Source of the DNA: Salinivenus iranica
GTDB lineage: Bacteria; Bacteroidota; Rhodothermia; Rhodothermales; Salinibacteraceae
Assembly (NCBI GenBank): GCA_002894665.1
Contig: NCRB01000013.1
Span: 1 to 64,000, forward strand
Length of the DNA stretch: 64,000 bases
Direction: 5' to 3'
Below are positions 27,817 through 37,600 of the stretch, one piece after another. A program made the translations under genes and the position numbers. How positions within the stretch are numbered: the first letter of the stretch is position 1; the number at the start of each line of letters is the position of its first letter. The notes beneath the pieces are model-generated. The model was not told the DNA's origin. It was given only the letters and a program-made list of their open reading frames with translations, and made no database searches.

Positions 27817-28344
27817 CTACGACGTGGCCTCTTCCTCCTCCCCCGACAGCGTTCCCGAGGCGTCTCGATCCGACGCCTCCGGGTCTGCGTCGTCCGCCCC
27901 AAAGGTTGGGCGCGACTGAGATGTAGTCTCTCGGTCCGGGGCCTCATCGATCGACACCGAACTGTCCATCTGGCAGTCTCCATTGAACTGCGCTCCCTCC
28001 TCAACGACCAACCGGTCGGTCTCAATGCTTCCATTGACCTGCGCCGTGCTCTTGAGAACGAGACGCTCTTCCACGTGGAGCTCCCCCTCCACACGCCCGG
28101 CAATGTCGACATTGGTCGCGTAGATCTCTCCCTCGACTGTCCCCCCCTCTGCAATCATCGCCTTCCCCTTCACGCGCAGCGTGCCGATGATCCGACCGCT
28201 GGTGCGCACGTCATTCTCCGCGCGCAGCGTCCCCTCAAGGACGGTCCCCTCGCCTACGAGATTTACTTGGTCCTGTGCGGCACTCGATTGATTGGCCATG
28301 GATGTTGAGTCGGTCTCTTGGGATGAATTTCCGAAAAAGCCCAT
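27817..28344 (-). CDS. Bactofilin (polymer-forming cytoskeletal protein)
   Basis: A 175-residue protein with a bactofilin beta-helix core (about residues 30-125): repeated turns of six-residue rungs (GTVLEGTLRAENDVRTSGRI, GEIYATNVDIAGRVEGELH). Flanking tails are disordered, and the C-terminal 50 residues are strongly acidic (DDADPEASDRDASGTLSGEE). Bactofilins polymerise without nucleotide and organise cell-wall enzymes. The start at ATG 28344 (MGFFGNSSQE) is preferred over a codon three residues upstream. An M23 peptidase gene lies 62 bp upstream, the common bactofilin partner in helical and curved bacteria, so a shape role is likely. Confidence 0.9.
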   Translation of the reverse strand: MGFFGNSSQETDSTSMANQSSAAQDQVNLVGEGTVLEGTLRAENDVRTSGRIIGTLRVKGKAMIAEGGTVEGEIYATNVDIAGRVEGELHVEERLVLKSTAQVNGSIETDRLVVEEGAQFNGDCQMDSSVSIDEAPDRETTSQSRPTFGADDADPEASDRDASGTLSGEEEEATS

Positions 28345-28406
28345 AGGGTGCAAACGTCGGTCAAATACAGGGCAAGTCTAAGCGGGCGGAACGACGGCGT
28401 CTCCGT

Positions 28407-29240
28407 CTACCAGCCCAGGACGTAGGAGCGAGGATTCTGCGCGTGCCCGTTCTGCCACAGTTCAAAGTGAACATGTGGGCCCGTGGTCCGCTCTCCCGTG
28501 TTTCCACTCACGGCCAGGACCTCCCGAGCCTGCACATAATCGCCCGTCTGCTTCAATAGCCGGTTGTTATGCTTGTACACGGAAAGGTAGCCGTCCGCGT
28601 GCTGGACAGCAATCGTGTGGCCGTCGTCCTGGGTCCGACCGGCCAGCACCACATAGCCCGATCCGATCGAACGGACCTGGGTCCCTTCGGGCACAGCAAT
28701 ATCGGTGCCATAGTGCGCCGCCTGGGCGTCGAACCCTCGCGTCGGGAACCCGCCCTCCACTGGCGGACGCACCGGAGGCCGAAGCGTCGAGAGGGCCTCG
28801 ACCGGGCCCGTGGCGGACGCCATGCGCGAGGACCCAGGGACCGCCGCCCCCGGTCTCCCGAGTGGGCCGCCCGACCGTTCCTGTCGGCCCCGCTGGGCGA
28901 TCGAGTCGACTTGCCCCGTCATGAGCTGTTGTAGGCGCTCGATGTAGCGACGTTGCAGCGCCACGGAATCCTGCAGCGCGGACACGCGAACGGCGTTGAG
29001 GCGCGCCTCTTGCCGAAGCTCCTCCGTGCCGTACCCCGGAATGAGCGTACGGAGCGGCGTCCATGCCATCAGCCCCGCCACCACCACGCCCACCACCAGG
29101 AGCGTCCCGCCCCAGGCCACCAGCAACCGCCGGGGCTCTACCTCATACTGACGCGTGCCCCCCATCCCTTCCTCATCCATCACCACAATGGTCCGCGGGA
29201 CCTCAGGCGTCCGAATGAGCTCGGCAAGAAAAGACCACAT
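28407..29240 (-). CDS. M23-family murein endopeptidase, membrane anchored
   Basis: A 277-residue protein. The start at ATG 29240 (MWSFLAELIRTPEVPRTIVV) gives a short cytosolic segment and one membrane helix (LLVAWGGTLLVVGVVVAGLM). A coiled-coil stretch and a linker lead to a LytM/M23 zinc-peptidase domain (about 165-275). Zinc ligands are visible in HYGTDI and HVHFEL, with the active-site region GNTGERTTGPH between them. The enzyme would cut peptide bridges of peptidoglycan in the periplasm. It is followed by the bactofilin gene and then the atp cluster on the same strand. Confidence 0.92.
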   Translation of the reverse strand: MWSFLAELIRTPEVPRTIVVMDEEGMGGTRQYEVEPRRLLVAWGGTLLVVGVVVAGLMAWTPLRTLIPGYGTEELRQEARLNAVRVSALQDSVALQRRYIERLQQLMTGQVDSIAQRGRQERSGGPLGRPGAAVPGSSRMASATGPVEALSTLRPPVRPPVEGGFPTRGFDAQAAHYGTDIAVPEGTQVRSIGSGYVVLAGRTQDDGHTIAVQHADGYLSVYKHNNRLLKQTGDYVQAREVLAVSGNTGERTTGPHVHFELWQNGHAQNPRSYVLGW

Positions 29241-29548
29241 AGGAGGCAACGCCAGAAGCGCAGCGCCCCGGGAGACGGCTCCCCGACGCCACGCCGTTGA
29301 CAGTGAGTGCAAAAAGAACGTCGGGCGACTGAACGAAGGCAATGGGTCCCGGTTTCTACTCCGGCCCCCGTTCCGCCGGAGATTCTCCCGTCCGCCTCTG
29401 CGCCTCAGGGAACTATTTCCTCGTTTCGATTCTATCTGAGAGAGGAAAAGGCACTCGCTCTTGCCGCCGCCCCCCTTCTCCGCGGCATCCGGAGCGTGCC
29501 TGCTCTCCGTGCCCTCACGTGTCTTCTGTTTCTCAATCCCCCCGCCTT
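29241..29548. other. Divergent intergenic region M23 / rpsT
   Basis: No gene is supported in these 308 bases. The region must contain the minus-strand promoter of the peptidase-bactofilin-atp series and the plus-strand promoter and leader of rpsT. An AT-richer stretch around 29410-29450 (TTTCCTCGTTTCGATTCTATC) is the best place for the rpsT promoter, but no consensus is convincing. Confidence 0.4.
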
Positions 29549-29809
29549 ATGCCCCAGCACAAATCCGCCGAAAAGCGCATGCGCCAGAACGAAAAGCGGC
29601 GCAAGCACAACAAATCCCAGAAAACCCGGGTCCGTACGAAGATCAATAAGCTTGAATCGATGGAGGACCCGGCCGACGCCCGGGAAATGCTCAACGAAGT
29701 GAAGGGCGAGCTCGACCGGCTGGCCGGAAAGGGCCTCATCCACAAAAACAAGGCCGCCAACAAGAAAAGCGCCCTGGAGAAGCACGTAAACCAGCTCGAA
29801 GACGAGTGA
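29549..29809 (+). CDS. rpsT: 30S ribosomal protein S20
   Basis: An 86-residue basic protein beginning MPQHKSAEKRMRQNEKRRKHN. Lys/Arg-rich helices and the conserved NKAANKKSALEKHVN end are typical of S20, which binds 16S rRNA early in 30S assembly. The start was set at ATG 29549; an open frame extends upstream but has no S20-like sequence. It is transcribed alone, divergently from the peptidase gene. Confidence 0.97.
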   Translation: MPQHKSAEKRMRQNEKRRKHNKSQKTRVRTKINKLESMEDPADAREMLNEVKGELDRLAGKGLIHKNKAANKKSALEKHVNQLEDE

Positions 29810-30202
29810 ATTCTTCCGGGCCGGGCCTTCTCAGGGGACGCAAACGTCCCGGACGCTACGTTTGTGTGATTTTTGCTTCGGATTCCCTGATTGGGACCCG
29901 GGGATTTTGCTTCCTACGCATTTTCCTCGTATCCTTTTTGAGATTGAAACAAACGTTCCACCCTGGAATTCCGGACCCAATTGAACGGCGTGTGGAACCT
30001 TCCGCCGTTGATCGTTGACTACTCGCCGACGACCCTGCGAACACATCGTGGGGCTGTTTCTCCGGACACACTCGTTGGCATTGCGTAGTCGGCGTCTTTT
30101 TCTTTTTCTTGCAGACTGAAAGGCAATCCCTTGTGATTGGGGCGATGCCCAATCCTGTTTTCGGTCTTCGCTCCCTCTGACGCAGCGCAATCCCCTGATA
30201 CC
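29810..30202 (+). other. Intergenic region rpsT / OmpA-like gene
   Basis: No coding region is supported. A short hairpin GGGACG-CAAA-CGTCCC (29835-29850) lies 26 bp after the rpsT stop. It is followed by a second inverted pair (ACGCAAACGT ... ACGTTTGTGT) and a weak T run, and may act as the rpsT terminator. Further right are T-rich tracts (TCTTTTTCTTTTTCTTGC near 30090) that may belong to the promoter or leader of the OmpA-like lipoprotein gene. Confidence 0.45.
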
Positions 30203-31165
30203 ATGAAAACCTCAATGCACTCTTCCCTTCGCGCACTCTGGCTTCCACTTCTCATTGCCGGCGGCCTTCTCCTGTCCGGCTGTGGATCGACGGCCCCAAT
30301 GGTTGGCTCCATTAGCGGCCCGGACACCCTTGAAACGGACGAGACGGGCTCGTTCGAAGCCGCCATCGAGAATGAGGAGGACGCCGACACCCCCATCTCG
30401 TACGAGTGGACGTTCGGGGACGGGGCGTCGGCCTCCGGCCTCTCGGCCACGCACGCTTACTCCTCAACGGGTGAGTACACCATCCGCTTCCGCGCCAGCA
30501 ACGAGGGCGGCGCCGACACCTCCAGCACCTCGGTCACGATCGTTCCTCCGCCGCAGCCCGCCTCCATTGCGTCGCTGAACGCGAACCCGAACCCGGTCGA
30601 CGAGGGCGAGCAGGTCCGCTTTAACGCCAACGTTCAGGGCGACAGCCCCATCACCCGCAGCTGGGAGTTTGGCGACGGCTCTTCGGGCTCCGGCCGCTCC
30701 CCGACCCACACCTACGACGAGCCGGGCCAGTACACCGCCCGCCTCACCGCCTCCAACAACGTCGGAGAGGACACGCGCTCGGTCACCGTCCGCGTCAACC
30801 GCGTGCTGCCGGAAATCTGCACCAGCGTCAGCGAGATGAACTCGGCCTTCTTCGGGCGCAACTCCAGCACGCTGAACGACGAGGCGGAGTCTACCCTCCA
30901 GGAGAACGCCGACATCCTCTCGCAGTGCCCCAACCTGTCGGTCCGCATCGAGGGCTTCGCCGCGCCGGGTGAGCGCGACCAGCAGTCCCTCTCGGAGGAC
31001 CGCGCCGACGCGGTCGCCAGCTACTACGAGGACAACGGCGTGCCCGCCAACCGCATCATGACCAGCGGCGAAGGGCAGGTCGAAGGCGTCACCAGCAAGA
31101 AGGGCGGCACCCAGCAGTACCGCCGCGCCGACTCGATTCCCCAGCGTGAGGGCGGCGGCATGTAG
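30203..31165 (+). CDS. OmpA-like lipoprotein with two PKD domains
   Basis: A 320-residue envelope protein. The start at ATG 30203 (MKTSMHSSLRALWLPLLIAG) gives a lipoprotein signal peptide with lipobox LLLSGC. Two PKD/Ig-like domains follow, each with the pattern Y/W-x-F-G-D-G then H-x-Y ... G-x-Y-T (YEWTFGDGASASG; SWEFGDGSSGSG). The C-terminal third is an OmpA-like peptidoglycan-binding domain (LSVRIEGFAAPGERDQQSLSEDRADAVASYY). It probably tethers the outer membrane to the cell wall, with the PKD domains as spacers. A strong terminator follows 77 bp after the stop. Confidence 0.9.
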   Translation: MKTSMHSSLRALWLPLLIAGGLLLSGCGSTAPMVGSISGPDTLETDETGSFEAAIENEEDADTPISYEWTFGDGASASGLSATHAYSSTGEYTIRFRASNEGGADTSSTSVTIVPPPQPASIASLNANPNPVDEGEQVRFNANVQGDSPITRSWEFGDGSSGSGRSPTHTYDEPGQYTARLTASNNVGEDTRSVTVRVNRVLPEICTSVSEMNSAFFGRNSSTLNDEAESTLQENADILSQCPNLSVRIEGFAAPGERDQQSLSEDRADAVASYYEDNGVPANRIMTSGEGQVEGVTSKKGGTQQYRRADSIPQREGGGM

Positions 31166-31241
31166 CCCGCCGTTCGGCGGCACCGCCTTCTCTGGCACCC
31201 GGTGCCGACACGCCGTTCTTAACAGACCAGTGCCAGACCTC

Positions 31242-31286
31242 AAACGGGCGGACCGGCCAGTGCGGCGGGTCCGCCCGTTTTGTTTT
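31242..31286 (+). terminator. Intrinsic terminator after the OmpA-like gene
   Basis: Perfect 11-bp arms ACGGGCGGACC (31244-31254) and GGTCCGCCCGT (31268-31278), extended by A-T pairs, are followed by TTTTGTTTT. It ends the plus-strand OmpA-like transcript and lies between two convergent genes. Confidence 0.9.
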
Positions 31287-31318
31287 GGGGGCCTGTTCGG
31301 GACGCCTCTGGCCTCTCC

Positions 31319-32971
31319 CTACTCCGGAAGCCCCGGCTCCACCATCACCACGTCCTCGCGGTTGACGCGCACCACGCCCGGGTCGGCGCCCTTCGGGCTC
31401 GTCACGTACTTGCGCTCCGTCACCATAACCGGGACGAGGGCACTGCCCCGCGCCTTGCTGTAGTACGCCGCGATGGCCGCCGCGGTATGAATGCGATGCC
31501 GGCCCGGCTCGGCATCGCGGTTGGGAAGGTGCAGCACGGTGTGCGCGCCGGGCCGCTCCCGAACGTGCATCCAGAGGTCGTACTTCTGCGCGGCGTGGAA
31601 CGTGAGCTCGTGGTTCTGCCGGGCATTTTTGCCCACCCACACCTCAAACCCGTCCCCGAGGTCGAACCGCCGGTACGGGAACCGATCGACCTCCGCATCC
31701 TCCCGCTCGACGAACGGGGCAAACTCCGCCTCCCGTTCGTTCCGGAAGCGCTTGATCCCGTCGAGCGTGTTGATCTCCCCAAGGTCCGCGAGAAGCGCCT
31801 CGGCCCGCTGGGCCCGCTCGATCGTGTCGTCGAGCCGCGCCTCGGCCTCCTCCCGCGACCGCCGCGTGCTCCGGGCGCGGTCGTAGTAGTGCTCGGCGTT
31901 CTCGACGGGCGACATGGACGAATCGAGCGGTATGGTCACGGGCGCGCCGTCTTCAAAGAGGTCGGGCAGCTCCACCTCCTCCGCCCCCTCCGGCACCCGA
32001 TCCTGCTGGGCCATGAGAAGGTGCCCCCACCGCTCGTAGCGTCCCGCCCGACTCTCGCTGTCGAGCTCCTCCATCATCCGCTCGGCGCTGCGGCGCTCGT
32101 GCTCCGCGGCCGAGGCGAGCGCCTCTTCCAGCGGATCGTAGAGGCGGTGAAAGTGCTTCTCGGCCAGCGTGCGGCGCACAAAGTTCTCCACCGCGGCGTC
32201 GACCGTGTCGAATCGCTCGGCGGGGGCCTCGGGTCGGTGCGTCAGCGGAATCAGCGCAAACGCATCGGGAAACTGGCCGTCGCCGTAGAGGACGGGCGCG
32301 GGCGCCTCAAGGGCCTCCCGCAGTTCCCGGGACGCCTCGAAGAGCGCCCGGCGCTCGGCCTCCGTGCAGTCTCCGGGCGCCTCGCTGGTGACGCCGGCCC
32401 GGTGAATTGTCTCCCGCGCCAGGTCGGCCCCAAAGAGCGACACCGCCGACTGGACGGCCTGCCGCGTTTTGTTGCGGTTGGGCTTCCAGCGGTCCTCGAA
32501 CGCCTCGAAAGTGTCGGGCATCGGCGCCGGGTAGGGCTCCGGGGCGTCCGTGCCCACCAGCTCCTCGTGACGCTGAAAGGCGGCCACGATCGTGTCGTCG
32601 GGCGCAACGTGGAAGACGTTGGCCCGCGCCCCAAAGAGCTGCCACAGAAGCCGCGAGCCGTCGTCCAGGGAGAGGGACACGAGCCGGTCCCGCTCGGCGA
32701 TGCGGACGCCCGTGACCGTTCGTCCGATGGCGTCCTCGAACAGCGTGGCCACGTTGCGACGGGCCTTGCTGTAGCCCTCCACGCGAAAGAGGTGGAGAAG
32801 GGGGCGCTGGACCGAGCTGCGCACCATCCAGGCGCGCTCTCCCCGGTCCAGGGCGACGGTCAATTCATTCTTGTTCTGGGAATAGATGTCGCGGACCGTC
32901 GTGCCGTCCAGATCGGGCTGCCACTCGCGCACCAGGGCGCGGAGCGTGTAGTAGTTGTTGACCACGGGCAC
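31319..32971 (-). CDS. NFACT / RqcH-like protein (DUF814)
   Basis: A 550-residue protein of the Rqc2/NEMF/RqcH family. In bacteria RqcH binds stalled 50S subunits and adds C-terminal alanine tails to the trapped peptide. The N-terminal NFACT-N (FbpA) domain carries the Asp-Arg pair (AERDRLVSLSL) required for tRNA handling in RqcH. A long coiled-coil region (about 270-400) leads to the C-terminal NFACT-R domain (FEVWVGKNARQNHELTFHAA, DLWMHVRERPGAH). No ATG stands near the conserved start; the likely start is GTG 32971, or GTG 32965 (VVNNYYTLRALVREW). It is convergent with the OmpA-like gene. Confidence 0.88.
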   Translation of the reverse strand: MPVVNNYYTLRALVREWQPDLDGTTVRDIYSQNKNELTVALDRGERAWMVRSSVQRPLLHLFRVEGYSKARRNVATLFEDAIGRTVTGVRIAERDRLVSLSLDDGSRLLWQLFGARANVFHVAPDDTIVAAFQRHEELVGTDAPEPYPAPMPDTFEAFEDRWKPNRNKTRQAVQSAVSLFGADLARETIHRAGVTSEAPGDCTEAERRALFEASRELREALEAPAPVLYGDGQFPDAFALIPLTHRPEAPAERFDTVDAAVENFVRRTLAEKHFHRLYDPLEEALASAAEHERRSAERMMEELDSESRAGRYERWGHLLMAQQDRVPEGAEEVELPDLFEDGAPVTIPLDSSMSPVENAEHYYDRARSTRRSREEAEARLDDTIERAQRAEALLADLGEINTLDGIKRFRNEREAEFAPFVEREDAEVDRFPYRRFDLGDGFEVWVGKNARQNHELTFHAAQKYDLWMHVRERPGAHTVLHLPNRDAEPGRHRIHTAAAIAAYYSKARGSALVPVMVTERKYVTSPKGADPGVVRVNREDVVMVEPGLPE

Positions 32972-33152
32972 CGTCCGTTTGGGTCGAGAGCGCGCGTCCC
33001 CTGCAGGTCGGGGCCGGGGAGTTGCCTTCCCGGATCGTCGGTAACGGATCGTCACCGCCCGCTCGTTCCTCTCCCCCGTCCGTTCCCCTTCTCCGGCCCC
33101 GGTCCCTCCCATGCCTTCGGGGAACGGGACTCGGGACCCTAGGGAACGGCGG

Positions 33153-34598
33153 CTACTCCTGCTCCCCGTCGGCAATCGGATCCGCCGAGCGGTCCCAGCC
33201 TCCCCCCAGCGTCCGGTAGAGCGCCACCCCCGCCTGCAGCCGATCGAGCCGGTCGTTCACGTCGTCGAGTTGAGCGGCCAGGTACTCCTGCTGGGCCGTC
33301 AACACATCCAGGTAGTTCACCTCGCCGTAGCGGAGCAGTTCGCGCGATTGTGTGACGGCGGCGTCCAGGGCCTCCAGTTGGGTCTGTCGCGCTTCGATCC
33401 GCTGCGTCGTGGTGCGGTAGCGGCTCAGGGCGTCGGAGACCTCGCTGCCGGCGCTAAGGAGGGTGCGGCGGAGGTTCAGGCGCGCCTGGGTCTGCCGGGC
33501 CCGGCGGCGCTCAAGGCGCGCCTCGTTCTGGTTCTGGGCGAAGATCGGCTGCGTGAGCCCCCCAATCAGATTGTAGAAGAGCGAGCCCGGCACCAGGAGG
33601 TCGCCCGCCTCCAGGCTCTCAAAGCCGCCCTCCGCCGTCAACGTGAGGGAGGGGTAGAAGGCGGCACGGGCACTGTTCGTACGCTCGAAGGCACTGCGGT
33701 ACTGGTACTCGGCCGCCACCACGTCGGGCCGGTTGCGGAGCAGCTGGGCCGGGACGCCGGTGGCCAGCGAGTCGAGGAGCGACTGGTCGGACAGGGTGGT
33801 CCGCTCGATATCGCCCGGCGAGCGGCCCAGCAGGGTGCTGAGGGAATTCTCCTGCTCCGTAATCGCCTGTTTGAGCGTGGGGCGCGACGCACGGGCCGCC
33901 GCGAGGGAGGCCCGGCTCCGTTCCACGGCCACGTTCGTCACAGCCCCGCCCTCCTTCAGGCTCTGAACGGTCTGAAGATCCGTCTGTCGGTTCTCAATCG
34001 TCTCGTCCGTAATCTCGAGCTGCCGGTCGAGGGCCAGCAGTTGGTAGTACGTCCGGGCGACGTTCGCGATGAGGGCGGTCCGGACCGCCCGCTGGGTGGC
34101 CTCGGTTTGCAGCAGAGCCGCATACTGGGCCCGCCGGGCACTCGACAGCCGGCCCCAGATGTCAATCTCCCAGCTGGTGCTGGCCGACACCGAATACTGG
34201 TCCGTCGCCTCCACCGCGCCCGTGCCCGCGGCGGACGGCCCGTTGTCCGACGGTTCGTTGTACGAGGCCGTGCCTCCCACAAACAGGTCCGGGTAGAGCG
34301 CTCCCGTGGCCTCCTTCAGGTTGGCCTCCGCCACCCGCACCTGCTGGACGGCCTCCCGCAGGTCCAGGTTGTTGCGAAGGGCCTCCCGGATCAGGCCGCG
34401 GAGCGTCGGATCGTCGAACACCTCCTGCCAGGGCACATCGGCCAGCGTGGTGCTATCCAGCTCCGCGGCGGGGGTCCCGTAGAGCGAATCCGTCGCCGGG
34501 GCCGGGGCCTCGTACTGCCTCGTGGCGAGGCACCCCGGAAGGAGAAGAAGAGCGGCCGCAAGAGCAACAAACAGCGGCGCAGTCGATCGGCGTCTCAC
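33153..34598 (-). CDS. Outer-membrane efflux lipoprotein (NodT/OprM type)
   Basis: A 481-residue TolC-superfamily channel of the lipoprotein NodT/OprM group. The best start is GTG 34598, which gives RRRSTAPLFVALAAALLLLP followed by the lipid-modified Cys (GC). The mature part has the family's entry PWQEVFDDPTLRGLIREALRNN and duplicated long helices with GLF/LGR-type motifs (TLLGRSPGDIE). It is the last gene of the RND operon, 52 bp after the pump gene, and would be the outer-membrane exit duct. Confidence 0.9.
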   Translation of the reverse strand: MRRRSTAPLFVALAAALLLLPGCLATRQYEAPAPATDSLYGTPAAELDSTTLADVPWQEVFDDPTLRGLIREALRNNLDLREAVQQVRVAEANLKEATGALYPDLFVGGTASYNEPSDNGPSAAGTGAVEATDQYSVSASTSWEIDIWGRLSSARRAQYAALLQTEATQRAVRTALIANVARTYYQLLALDRQLEITDETIENRQTDLQTVQSLKEGGAVTNVAVERSRASLAAARASRPTLKQAITEQENSLSTLLGRSPGDIERTTLSDQSLLDSLATGVPAQLLRNRPDVVAAEYQYRSAFERTNSARAAFYPSLTLTAEGGFESLEAGDLLVPGSLFYNLIGGLTQPIFAQNQNEARLERRRARQTQARLNLRRTLLSAGSEVSDALSRYRTTTQRIEARQTQLEALDAAVTQSRELLRYGEVNYLDVLTAQQEYLAAQLDDVNDRLDRLQAGVALYRTLGGGWDRSADPIADGEQE

Positions 34599-34650
34599 GG
34601 GAGGCAACAGTCTGGGCAAAAAAGACGACAGTGGTACACGAAAGAAGGGA

Positions 34651-37600
34651 CTAGGCGCGGGCCGCCTCGGGCACGCCCGTGAAGTACTCCTGGAGCCGCT
34701 GGAGCAGAATGAACAGCACGGGCACCACGAACAGCCCAATCAGCGTCCCGATGAGCATGCCGCCCGCCGTCGGGATGCCGATCGCCTGGTTGGCGTTGGC
34801 GTTGACGCCGGACGCCACGGCCAGGGGCAGCAGCCCGGCGATGAACGCGAACGAGGTCATGAGGATGGGCCGGAACCGCTCCTCCGCCCCGTTGAGGGCC
34901 GCCTGGGCCAGCGACATTCCGCGGTCTCGTCGGCGCACCAGGGCAAAGTCGACGATCAGGACCGCGTTTTTCGCGAGCAGCCCCATCAACATGATGGCCG
35001 CAATTTGCAGGTAGACGTTGTTCGTGATCCCGAACAGGTTTGCAAATCCGTACGCCCCGGCCAGCCCGATGGACAGCGGCAGAATGACGGCCCACGGGGC
35101 CAGGTAGCTCTCGTACTGCGCGCTCAGCAGAAAGTAGACGAAGATGAGGCAGAGCAAGAAGATGTACAGCTCCTGCCCGCTGGACTGGTTTTCCTCACGC
35201 GTGAGGCCGGAGAAGGCGTACCCGTACTCGGAGGAGACGTGCTCGTCGAAGACCTCCTGGATGGCCTCAATGGCGTCCCCCGAACTGTAGCCGGGAGTGG
35301 TGGCGCCCGTGATCTCTACGGACTTGAAGAGGTTGAAGCGGGAGATATTCTGCGCGCCGTACACCCGGTCCAGGGACGCGAACGAGTTGATGGGCGCCAT
35401 CTCCCCCTCCTCGTTTCGGACGAAGATGTTCTGCAGGCTCTGCTCGGAGGCGCGGTCCTCCGCCTCGGCCTGCACGTACACCCGGTACTGCTTTCCGAAT
35501 CGGTTGAAGTCGGCCACGTACCGGCTCCCGTAGTACGTCTGCATCGTATTCAGAATGGAGCGCGGCGTCAGGCCCGCCTTCTGCGCCTTGGGGACATCCA
35601 CGTCGACCTGATACTGCGGAAAGTCCGTGTTGAAGTACGAGGTCGCGTACTGGACCTCGGGACGCTGGCTGAGGGCCCGCTGCACCTTCTGACTCGCCTG
35701 GGCCAGCTCCTCCACGGTGCCGCTCTGCCGGTCCTGCAGCTGCACCGTAAACCCGCTCGTGTTGCCGAAGCCGGAAATGACGGGGGGCGAGAAGAACGCG
35801 ATGTCCGCCTCTTTGATGCGCTGGGTCTTCCGCTGCAGCTCGGCGATCACGTCGTTTACGCTGGCCTCGCGTTCGCCCCACGGCTTCAGCTTCCCCACGA
35901 GGAACCCGTAGGAGCTGCCGGCCCCGCTGATGATGCCGAACCCAGAAATGCTCAGCCGGGAGTCGACGGCATCGACCGAGGTCACAATGTCGTCGAGTTT
36001 CTCCTGCACCGCCTGCGTCCGCTCCAGCGAAGACGAGGGCGGCAGGCTAATGTTGGCGAAGAACGTGCCCTGGTCCTCATCGGGGACGAAGCCGCCGGGC
36101 GTGATGTTGAGGAAGACGCCCACGAGCCCGATCGCGCCGACAACCACCACGACCGACGTCCACGCGTGGCGGGTGAGCACGCCGAGGGCGGCTTTGTACT
36201 GCCGCGTCAGGGCGGCAAAGCCGCTCTCGAAGCGCTCCTGATACCGGTGCCACAGGTCCTGCGCCCAGTTTCGCTCGTCGGGCGGGACGGCCCGTTCCTC
36301 CTCCGACGTCAGGAAGAGGGCACTGAGCGCCGGGCTAAGCGTGAGCGCGTTCACCGCCGAGATGGTGATCGCCACTGCCAAGGTGATCCCGAACTGCTCG
36401 AAGAACACCCCCGTGGAGCCCGGAATGAAGGTGACGGGCACGAAGATGGCTGCCATGACGAGGGTGACGGAAACGATGGCCGCCGTAATTTCCTTCATGC
36501 CCTCGACGGCCGCCTCCAACGGGGGCAAGCCCTCCTCCAACTTGGCGTGGATGATCTCCACCACAATGATGGCGTCGTCCACCACAATCCCGATGGCGAG
36601 CACCATCGCGAAGAGGGTGAGGAGGTTGATGCTGAACCCGAAGAGGTTGAGAAAGAAGAAGGTGCCGATGATGGACACGGGCACGGCGGCGGCCGGGATG
36701 AGCGTGGCGCGCCAGTCGTGCAGGAAGACAAAAACGACCAGGAAGACCAGCAGGAAGGCCTCAACGAGCGTCGTGTACACCTTCGAGACCGAGGCATTCA
36801 GGAAGCTGTTGGCGTCGTAGAGCGTCGTGTACTCCATGTCGTCCGGAAAGCCGGCCGCTGAATTCTCCAGCTCCGCCTTTACGTTCCGCACCACCTCCTG
36901 GGCATTCGCCCCCGCCGATTTGGAGACGAACAGTCCTGCGCTCGGGCCGCCATTCGTGCGGGTGATGGTCGTATAACTCTGGGCCCCCAGCTCAATCCGC
37001 GCCACGTCCCCAAGCCGAAGCATCTCGGAGTTTTCGGCGGACTCGCGAATGATGATGTCCTCGTATTCGGTGGCCGTCGAGAGACGCCCCTCATAGCGCA
37101 GCGTGTACTGGAACGCCTGATCGCTATTCTCGCCCACGGCGCCCGGCCCCGCAACGAAGCTCTGTTCGTTGATGGCCGCGGTGACCTCGTTCGGCGTCAG
37201 GTTGTGGCTCGCCATCGCGTCCGGCTGCAGCCACACCCGCATCGAATACGTGTTGGACCCGAAGGCATCCGCCGTTCCCACCCCGTTCACCCGCTGCAGC
37301 TGCGGGATGAGATTGATGCGCGCATAGTTTTCGATAAAGGTGGCGTCGTGGGTGCCCTCCGGGCTGTAGAGGGAGAAGATGAGGAGGCGGCTGGTCTGCT
37401 GCTTCTGGGTTGTCACCCCTGTTTGCGTGACCTCCTGCGGCAGGCGGCTGGTGGCCTGCGACACCCGATTCTGCACGTTCACCGCCGCAATGTCCGGGTC
37501 GGTGTCCAGCTCGAAGAAGACCTGGATTTCGGCCCGGCCGTTGTTGCTGGCCGTGGAGTTGATGTACGTCATGCCCTCCACCCCGTTGATTTGCTCCTCC

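Noticed and set aside
30019-30450. Minus-strand frames of 80-143 codons opposite the start of the OmpA-like gene
   Set aside because: They lie across the promoter region and signal peptide of a well-supported plus-strand gene and show no domain.
31280-33142. A 620-codon plus-strand frame opposite the NFACT gene
   Set aside because: The minus strand carries the NFACT-N and NFACT-R motifs; the plus frame starts inside a terminator.
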